From: Corynebacterium uropygiale
GTDB lineage: Bacteria; Actinomycetota; Actinomycetes; Mycobacteriales; Mycobacteriaceae
Reading direction: 5' to 3'
Assembly (NCBI RefSeq): GCF_021568315.1
Contig: NZ_JAKGSI010000004.1
Coordinates: 248,001 to 312,000, forward strand
Length of the DNA stretch: 64,000 nucleotides
This document shows, one piece after another, positions 9,681 to 16,372 of the stretch. Under the pieces are notes generated by a model. It had not been told where the DNA came from. It worked only from the letters and a program-made list of their open reading frames with translations, and searched no databases. Every line of letters starts with the position of its first letter. The first letter of the stretch is position 1. A program made the position numbers and the translations under genes.

Positions 9681-11204
9681 ATGAATTGGCTCAACGCACT
9701 CGTCATCATTCTGTACCTCTGCGCCATGCTGCTTTTTGGCATCTGGGGACGGAAGAAAACCGCCGACGCCTCGGACTACCTCGTCGCCGGCAGGCGGCTC
9801 GGCGGGCTCATGTACACCGGCACGATGTCGGCCGTCGTCCTCGGCGGGGCGGCCGCCGTCGGCGGGGTGGGGCTCGGCTATACATACGGGCTCTCGGGGG
9901 CGTGGCTGGTCACCGCCATCGGCCTGGGGGTGCTGCTGCTCTCCGCGATCTTCGCCCCCATCATCCAGAGGCTGAAGATCTACACGGTGACCCAGATGCT
10001 CACCCTGCGCTACGGCACGGAGTCCACCCAGGCGGCGTCGATCATCATGCTCGCCTACACGCTCATGCTCGCGGCGACGTCCACGGGCGCCTATGCGTCG
10101 ATCTTCGTCGTGCTGTTCGGGTGGGAGCGCTGGGTGTCGGTGCTGGTCGGTGGGAGCGTCGTGCTCATCTACGCCGTGGTGGGCGGCATGTGGTCCATCA
10201 CGCTCGCCGACATGGCGCAGTTCCTCCTCATGACGCTCGGGACCTTTGGGCTCATGCTGCCCATCGCGCTGCACCGCGCGGGCGGGTGGGGCGGCCTCCA
10301 CGCGCGCCTCGACGCCGAGTTCTTCTCCTTCACGGGGATCGGCGCGCAGTCGATCATCACGTACTTCGTGGTGTACACGCTGGGGCTGCTCATCGGGCAG
10401 GACATCTGGCAGCGCGTCTTCACCGCGCGCACGCCGGGGGTGGCGCGCTGGGGCGGGACCGCCTCCGGCCTCTACTGCATCGTGTTTGGCGTGGTGGGCG
10501 CGATCATTGGGATGGCGACGCGCGTCGTGATCCCCGGCATCGAGTCCAAGGATGATGTCTTCGCGCGCGTGGCGAGCGACCTCCTGCCCGTGGGGCTCGG
10601 CGGCGTGGCGCTCGCGGCGGGGGTGGCCGCGATGATGTCGACGGCCTCCGGTGGGCTCATCGCCGCGGCGACCGTCGCCCGCGCCGACGTGCTCCCCCTC
10701 CTGCAGAAGATGCTCCGCCAGCGCCACCCCCACCGGCTCAGCGCCTACGAGGCAGCGAGCCAGGCCGACTCCGCCGTCTCCGCCGCGCACAACGCCGAGG
10801 AGGACGTCCACTCCCACCGCGGCTGGGTGCTGGGCTTGGGCGTCGTCGTCCTCCTGCTCTCGCTCGCGGTGCCGGATGTGGTGGCGGCGCTGACCATTGC
10901 GTACGACATCCTCGTCGGCGGGCTCTTCGTCGCGATCATCGGCGGGCTCGTGTGGCAGCGGGCGACGGGCACGGCGGCGCTGTGGTCGATGATCGTGGGC
11001 AGCGTCGGCACGCTGGCCACGATGGCGGTGCTCGAGGCGCAGGCGAGCGAGCGCTTCGCCGGCATCTACGCCAACGAGCCGATCTACGTGGGGCTCGTGG
11101 CCTCGGCGGTGGTGTTCGTGGTGGTGTCCCTCGCCAGCGCGCCCACCGACCCGGAGGTTCTCCGCGCGTGGAAGGAGCGATCTCACACTCCGGCCGCCCC
11201 TTGA
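9681..11204 (+). CDS. Sodium:solute symporter (SSS family)
   Basis: A 507-residue polytopic membrane protein with about 13 hydrophobic segments and SSS signatures (SDYLVAGRRLGG near residue 25, GMWSITLADMAQFLLM near 165, TASGGLIAAATVARAD near 325). It probably imports the substrate used by the divergent ureohydrolase operon. ATG at 9681 follows GTGAGGAG; longer upstream reading lacks signals. The same family includes PutP, and putA lies directly downstream, so proline is an alternative substrate. The region about 350-395 is hydrophilic. Confidence 0.85.
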   Translation: MNWLNALVIILYLCAMLLFGIWGRKKTADASDYLVAGRRLGGLMYTGTMSAVVLGGAAAVGGVGLGYTYGLSGAWLVTAIGLGVLLLSAIFAPIIQRLKIYTVTQMLTLRYGTESTQAASIIMLAYTLMLAATSTGAYASIFVVLFGWERWVSVLVGGSVVLIYAVVGGMWSITLADMAQFLLMTLGTFGLMLPIALHRAGGWGGLHARLDAEFFSFTGIGAQSIITYFVVYTLGLLIGQDIWQRVFTARTPGVARWGGTASGLYCIVFGVVGAIIGMATRVVIPGIESKDDVFARVASDLLPVGLGGVALAAGVAAMMSTASGGLIAAATVARADVLPLLQKMLRQRHPHRLSAYEAASQADSAVSAAHNAEEDVHSHRGWVLGLGVVVLLLSLAVPDVVAALTIAYDILVGGLFVAIIGGLVWQRATGTAALWSMIVGSVGTLATMAVLEAQASERFAGIYANEPIYVGLVASAVVFVVVSLASAPTDPEVLRAWKERSHTPAAP

Positions 11205-11232
11205 CGTATCCCACCCTTAGGGGAGACACTAG

Positions 11233-11254
11233 TCACACCATATTCCGAGTGTGA
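11233..11254. promoter_or_regulatory. Inverted repeat upstream of putA
   Basis: TCACAC, 10 nt, GTGTGA: a perfect 6+6 inverted repeat about 160 nt upstream of the putA start. It could be an operator for a proline-responsive or global regulator. It is not the GlxR arrangement (TGTGA-N6-TCACA), because the half sites face the other way. Confidence 0.35.
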
Positions 11255-11415
11255 AAGGACTCCCGTGCCTGAGGTTCTGGATCGACGGCGCCGGGTGGCC
11301 GATCGGCCGCCCGTCTCCCTCACCGCGCGCGTTCGCTGACGACGCCCACCCCGCAGCACCCCATTCCCACCCCCGGCAGCACACCCGCTGCCGCCTCAGC
11401 ACAAGGACACCAACC

Positions 11416-14400
11416 ATGACCCTCGATTTTTCGCCGCCCGCCAACAGCACCGACCTCGATGAGGTGGCGGAGACCGCCATCCGCCGCGCCGAGCGCTGGC
11501 TCGCCGAGACCGACACCGCCGCCACGGGATCCGAGGCCCGGGCCACCGAGCAGCTCGCCGACCTCGTCCGCGACCCCCAGGGCGTCCGCTTCACCATGGA
11601 CTTCGTCGACCGCGTCGCCCGACCTGAGGACAACGAGGTAGCCGCGAAGGAGCTGGCCAAACTCCAGAACGCGCCGGACTTCCTCGGCCGCTTCAACAAG
11701 GGGATGCTGGGCCTCGGGGCCCTGGCGGGGAAGGCCCTGCCGGGCGTCGTGATGCCCGTGGCACGCAAGCGGCTGCGCCAGATGGTGGGGCACCTCGTGC
11801 TCGACGCCGGCTCCAAGGCCCTCGACGCCCGCCTCAGCGCCGCCGCCGAGGAGAACGTGCAGCTCAACCTCAACCTGCTCGGCGAGGCCGTCCTCGGCGA
11901 GGACGAAGCCCGCCACCGCACCGAGCGCACCATCGCGCTCATCCGCAACCCCCGCGTCACCTACGTCTCCGTCAAGGCGTCGAGCCTCTGCGCGCAGCTC
12001 AACCACTGGGATATCGATGGCTCGACGGCGCGCCTCAAGGACCGCCTGCGGCCCGTCTACCGGGAGGCCCTCGCGCAGTCCCCGCAGGTGTTCGTCAACC
12101 TCGACATGGAGGAATACCACGACCTCCACCTCACCATCCGACTGTTCACCGAGCTCCTCAGCGAACCCGAGTTCCTCCCCCTGCGCGCGGGGATCGTCCT
12201 CCAGGCCTACCTGCCGGACACCCTCGAGGCCCTCCAGGAGCTCACCGCCTTCGCCCACGAGCGCCGCGCCCAGGGCGGCGCGCCCATCAAGATCCGCCTG
12301 GTCAAGGGCGCGAACCTCTCGATGGAGCGCGTCCAGGCGGAAAGCCACGGCTGGGTGCAGGCCCCCTATTCCTCGAAGCACGAGGTCGACGCCAACTACC
12401 TCCGACTCCTCGACTACATCCTCCAGCCCGAGCACGCCGACGCGGTGCACGTCGGCGTCGCCAGCCACAACCTCTACACCATGGCGCTCGCCTGGGAGCT
12501 GGCCGTCCGTCGCGGCGTCACCCAGCAGATGGAAGCCGAGATGCTCCAGGGCATGGCGCCCGCCCAGTCGCGCGCGGTGCACCGCGTGGTGGGGAAGATG
12601 ATCCTCTACACGCCCGTCGTCCACGCGGAGGACTTTGACGTGGCCATCAGCTACCTCGTGCGGCGGCTCGAGGAGAACAGCGAGAAGCAGAACTTCCTCC
12701 ACGCGCTCTTCGCCCCGGAGATCGACGGCGCGGAGATCACGCCGCTCGAGGACCAGAAGCGCCGCTTCCTCGACGCCGTGCGCGCCCGGTGGGAGGTGCC
12801 CGTCGGCGCGCGGCGACCCCAGAACCGCCTCGAGGAGCAGGGGAGCCAGGCCCCCGGCGGCCGCTTCCACAACGAGCCCGACACCGACCCCGCCCTCCCC
12901 GCCAACCGGGAATGGGCGCGCCGGATCCTCGCCAGCGACCCGGGTGCGGTGGAGCACCCGGAGGTGAGCGATCCGGGCGTCGTCGACGCCGCCGTCGCCC
13001 AGGCCGCCGCCCTCCACCCCGAGTGGGCCGCCCGCAGCGGGGCGGAGCGGGCGGAGGTGCTCGACGTCATCGCGGACGAGCTCGCCTCCGCGCGCGGAGA
13101 ACTCATCGCGGCGATGGTGCACGAGGCGGGGAAGACAATCGGGCAGTCCGACCCCGAGGTCTCCGAGGCCATCGACTTCACGCACTACTACGCCCAGTGC
13201 GCCCGGGCGCTCGACACCGCGCGCAGTGAGTTCACGCCGCACCGCGTCGTGGCCGTGGTGCCGCCGTGGAACTTCCCGGTGGCGATCCCGGTCGGCGGGA
13301 TGATGTCCGCACTGGCGGCGGGGGCGGCCGTGCTCATCAAGCCGGCGCCGCAGGTGGTGCGGTGCGCCGAGGTGGCCGTCGCGGCCATCCACCGCGGCCT
13401 GGAGAAGGCCGGGCTCAGCGCGGACCTCGTGCAGCTCATCAACGCCGATGAGGGGGAGGCCGGGCGGCGGCTCGTCACCCATGAGGGCGTCGACGCCGTC
13501 ACCTTCACTGGCTCCTCCGAGACGGCGAAGCTCTTCCGCAGCTGGCGGCCCGACATGGTCATCAACGCGGAGACCTCCGGGAAGAACGCGCTCATTGTGA
13601 CGCCGGCGGCGGACCCGGACCTCGCCGTCGCGGACCTGTATCAGTCGGCTTTCGGCCACGCGGGGCAGAAGTGCTCCGCGGCGAGCCTCGTCATTCTTGT
13701 TGGCAGCCAGGGAGAGTCCGAGCGATTTATGAACCAGCTGCTCGACGCCGTCCGCACCATCGAGGTCGGCTACGGCCGCAATATCGCCACCGAGATGAAC
13801 GCCCTCATCGAAGCGCCCGGGGAGAAGCTGCGCCGCGGTCTCACCACGCTCGACCCCGGCGAGCAGTGGCTCATCACCCCCAAGCCGCTCAACCCGGAAG
13901 AAACCCTCTGGTCCCCCGGCGTGCGCGATAACGTCCAGCCTGGCAGCTGGTACCACACCCACGAGTGCTTCGGCCCGGTGCTCGGCATCATGCGCGCGAA
14001 GAACCTCGAGGAGGCCGTGCGCTGGCAAAACTCCACCGGCTACGGGCTGACCGGCGGCATCCACTCCCTCGACGACGACGAAATCCGCTACTGGATGGAG
14101 CACGTCGAGGTCGGCAACGGCTACATCAACCGGGGCATCACCGGGGCCATCGTCCAGCGCCAGCCCTTCGGCGGCTGGAAGGCGTCGAGCCTCGGGGCCG
14201 GCGCGAAGGCCGGCGGGCCGAACTACGTGGCACAGCTCGGCACATGGGCCGACGCCGACCTCACCCCCGCCCAGCCCGGCGCGAACATCCGGCCCAGCGT
14301 GGCCCGCATCATCCGCGAGAACAGCCACCTCCTCGACCGCGAGGACGAATCCTGGCTCTGGCGCGCCGCCGACCTCGACCAGCGCGCGTGGGACAGCGAG

Positions 14401-14871
14401 TTCAGCGTCGAGCACGACCCGAGCGCCCTGGTCAGCGAGGCCAACATCTTCCGCTACCGCCCGCTGGACGCCCCGCTGCGGGTCCGCGCCGGCGAGGGCG
14501 CCACCCCGCGGGAGCTTCTCCGCCTGCGGATGGCCGGGGAGATCACCGGGGTGGGCGTCGACATCAGCGCCACCCCCGAGCGGGCGAGCGAACTCGCCCG
14601 CCACGGCGTGGATGTCCGCTCCGCGACGGACAGCGCCTTCGCCCGGGAGGTGGCCGAGTCGGAGAGCATCCGCGTGCGCGCGGTGGGGGCCGTGGCCGAC
14701 TCCCTGCGCGACGCGGCCGTTGTCTCGGGCTCGACGGTGCTCGACGCGCCGGTGCTCGCGGACGGCCGTCGGGAGCTTCTCCCCTTCCTCCTTGAGCAAG
14801 CGATCTCCGTCACTATGCATCGATTCGGTGTAATCCGAGAGATGGGAGGCATGCGCCGTATGGCATATTAA
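11416..14871 (+). CDS. putA: Bifunctional proline dehydrogenase / delta-1-pyrroline-5-carboxylate dehydrogenase
   Basis: Oxidises proline to glutamate in two steps. The 1151-residue protein has an FAD-dependent PRODH barrel at about residues 130-490 (KIRLVKGANLSMERV, YLVRRLEENSEKQNF) and an aldehyde dehydrogenase domain at about 560-1020. That domain has the general-base Glu in NAETSGKNALIV and the nucleophile Cys in HAGQKCSAASLV near residue 751. Length equals corynebacterial PutA, which lacks the DNA-binding domain of E. coli PutA. The ATG at 11416 follows AAGGACA; the open frame continues upstream to 11251 without support. One copy of the dispersed palindrome reads ASARGEL at 13086. Confidence 0.96.
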   Translation: MTLDFSPPANSTDLDEVAETAIRRAERWLAETDTAATGSEARATEQLADLVRDPQGVRFTMDFVDRVARPEDNEVAAKELAKLQNAPDFLGRFNKGMLGLGALAGKALPGVVMPVARKRLRQMVGHLVLDAGSKALDARLSAAAEENVQLNLNLLGEAVLGEDEARHRTERTIALIRNPRVTYVSVKASSLCAQLNHWDIDGSTARLKDRLRPVYREALAQSPQVFVNLDMEEYHDLHLTIRLFTELLSEPEFLPLRAGIVLQAYLPDTLEALQELTAFAHERRAQGGAPIKIRLVKGANLSMERVQAESHGWVQAPYSSKHEVDANYLRLLDYILQPEHADAVHVGVASHNLYTMALAWELAVRRGVTQQMEAEMLQGMAPAQSRAVHRVVGKMILYTPVVHAEDFDVAISYLVRRLEENSEKQNFLHALFAPEIDGAEITPLEDQKRRFLDAVRARWEVPVGARRPQNRLEEQGSQAPGGRFHNEPDTDPALPANREWARRILASDPGAVEHPEVSDPGVVDAAVAQAAALHPEWAARSGAERAEVLDVIADELASARGELIAAMVHEAGKTIGQSDPEVSEAIDFTHYYAQCARALDTARSEFTPHRVVAVVPPWNFPVAIPVGGMMSALAAGAAVLIKPAPQVVRCAEVAVAAIHRGLEKAGLSADLVQLINADEGEAGRRLVTHEGVDAVTFTGSSETAKLFRSWRPDMVINAETSGKNALIVTPAADPDLAVADLYQSAFGHAGQKCSAASLVILVGSQGESERFMNQLLDAVRTIEVGYGRNIATEMNALIEAPGEKLRRGLTTLDPGEQWLITPKPLNPEETLWSPGVRDNVQPGSWYHTHECFGPVLGIMRAKNLEEAVRWQNSTGYGLTGGIHSLDDDEIRYWMEHVEVGNGYINRGITGAIVQRQPFGGWKASSLGAGAKAGGPNYVAQLGTWADADLTPAQPGANIRPSVARIIRENSHLLDREDESWLWRAADLDQRAWDSEFSVEHDPSALVSEANIFRYRPLDAPLRVRAGEGATPRELLRLRMAGEITGVGVDISATPERASELARHGVDVRSATDSAFAREVAESESIRVRAVGAVADSLRDAAVVSGSTVLDAPVLADGRRELLPFLLEQAISVTMHRFGVIREMGGMRRMAY
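13086..13099. repeat. Dispersed palindrome, perfect 14-bp core, inside putA
   Basis: CTCCGCGCGCGGAG, in frame within the start of the aldehyde dehydrogenase half, encoding part of ASARGEL. Confidence 0.8.
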
Positions 14872-14876
14872 GGGGC

Positions 14877-16199
14877 GTGTTTGAGTCTCAGGAGAAAACT
14901 AGTGGTGGGTTCGGTCTCGAGGACAACGACCGCGCGGTCATCCTCGGCCGCGACGGGCGCTGGCTAGCGGGCTGGGCCCTCCGCTTCATCATCGTGGCGG
15001 CTGCGGCGTGGCTGCTCTGGCAAGGACTGGGCTACATCTGGACCGGCCTCCTGCCGATCCTCCTCGCCATCCTTGTCTCCACGGTCCTCTGGCCCCCGGT
15101 GAAGTGGCTGCGTCATCACAAGGTTCCCTCCGTGCTCGCGACGGTGATCACCATGCTCGGTGCGTTCGCGATCTTCGGTGGGATCCTTGCGCTCATCGCG
15201 CCGAGCGTGGTGCAGCAGTCGAAGGACCTCTTCGCGCAGGCGGAGAAGGCGGTCCACCAGATCATCGACCAGCTCCAGGGGGAGCCGTTCAACCTCGACA
15301 TGGCGGCCGTCGAGAGCTCCGCGAACGCGGCCATCAACTGGGTGAAGGGGCAGTCGAGCAACATCGCGACGGGCGTGTTCACGGGGATCTCCGCGGCGTC
15401 CTCCATCGCGGTGACGTTCGCGATCATGCTCGTGCTCACCTTCTTCTTCCTCAAGGACGGCACGAAGTTCCTGCCGTGGCTGCGCAGCATCACGGGCAAG
15501 ACCGCCGGCTGGCACCTCACTGAGGTCCTCACCCGCACGTGGAACACGCTCGCGGGCTTCATCCGCGCGCAGGCGCTGGTCTCCTTCATCGACGCGATCT
15601 TCATCGGCCTGGGCCTGGTCATCCTCCAGGTGCCGCTGGCCCTGGCGCTCGCGGTCATCACGTTCTTCGCGGGCTTCATCCCGATCGTCGGCGCGATCAC
15701 AGCCGGCGCCCTCGCGGTGGCGATCGCCCTCGTCTCCAACGGCGTGACCAGCGCGATCCTCGTGCTCTGCCTCATCCTCATCGTCCAGCAGCTCGAGGGC
15801 AACGTCCTCTCCCCGATCATTCAGTCCAAGGCGATGAACCTCCACGCGGCGATCGTCCTCCTCGCGGTGACCGTCGGCTCGACGCTCTTCGGCATCGTCG
15901 GCGCGTTCCTCGCCGTGCCGGTGGCCGCGACCCTCGCGGTGTGGTTCCGCTACCACCACGAGCTGGTGGCTCTCCGCGCGGGCGAGATCACCATCGACGA
16001 CATCGAGATCGCCACCGCCAACGGCGAGCAGATGAGCGGCTCCGAGGCCTTCGCCGCCGTCCGCGACCGGATGGCCGCGATTGGCCGCCGCACCCCCGAG
16101 AGCGTCGAGGACCCCTCGCGCAGCTCCACCTCCCTCAGCGCGCTGCGCTCGGAGCGCCAGCGCAAGCGCGTCGACGCCGAACCCGGCCTCACATCCTAG
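14877..16199 (+). CDS. AI-2E family (PerM/YhhT-type) membrane transporter
   Basis: A 440-residue membrane protein with paired hydrophobic helices at residues 30-75, a long amphipathic middle (about 95-150) and a C-terminal helical block with GLVILQVPLALALAV and FAGFIPIVGAITAG, typical of the AI-2E exporter family. Start GTG at 14877, 5 nt after the putA stop, with only a weak AAGGGG nearby. A polar C-terminal tail (about 355-440) is cytoplasmic. Family members have been linked to autoinducer-2, ion or metabolite efflux; the substrate here is unknown. Confidence 0.85.
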   Translation: MFESQEKTSGGFGLEDNDRAVILGRDGRWLAGWALRFIIVAAAAWLLWQGLGYIWTGLLPILLAILVSTVLWPPVKWLRHHKVPSVLATVITMLGAFAIFGGILALIAPSVVQQSKDLFAQAEKAVHQIIDQLQGEPFNLDMAAVESSANAAINWVKGQSSNIATGVFTGISAASSIAVTFAIMLVLTFFFLKDGTKFLPWLRSITGKTAGWHLTEVLTRTWNTLAGFIRAQALVSFIDAIFIGLGLVILQVPLALALAVITFFAGFIPIVGAITAGALAVAIALVSNGVTSAILVLCLILIVQQLEGNVLSPIIQSKAMNLHAAIVLLAVTVGSTLFGIVGAFLAVPVAATLAVWFRYHHELVALRAGEITIDDIEIATANGEQMSGSEAFAAVRDRMAAIGRRTPESVEDPSRSSTSLSALRSERQRKRVDAEPGLTS

Positions 16200-16268
16200 C
16201 CGGCGGGGGCGCGGGGCGGGCGCGGGGCGCGGGGCGCCCGCCCCATCCGTCCCACCCGCCCCTCCCGG

Positions 16269-16287
16269 TTCTCCGCGCGCGGGGAGA
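16269..16287. repeat. Dispersed palindrome in the AI-2E / Fe-S oxidoreductase intergenic region
   Basis: TTCTCCGCGCGCGGGGAGA, one of the intergenic copies. It sits immediately upstream of a -10-like TAAAGT (16291-16296). Confidence 0.75.
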
Positions 16288-16303
16288 CGATAAAGTCAAG
16301 AGC

Positions 16304-16369
16304 ATGAGTCTTGCGCAATCCCGCTCGTCGGAGACCCCCTCGGCCTGTCTGGCGGAAGGGCGTCGTTAG
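16304..16369 (+). CDS. Possible 21-codon leaderless upstream ORF
   Basis: ATGAGTCTTGCG... to TAG encodes 21 residues with a single Cys, beginning MSLAQSRSSE. A TAAAGT -10-like hexamer ends 7 nt before the ATG, the spacing expected for leaderless translation. The stop is 3 nt before the Fe-S oxidoreductase ATG, and the GGAAGGG that could serve that gene lies inside this ORF, so its translation may be coupled or may regulate the downstream gene. The coding potential of so short a frame is unproven. Confidence 0.4.
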   Translation: MSLAQSRSSETPSACLAEGRR

Positions 16370-16372
16370 CTG

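Noticed and set aside
11320..14820. A 1166-codon open frame on the minus strand opposite putA
   Set aside because: Stop-free shadow of putA; no recognisable domain.
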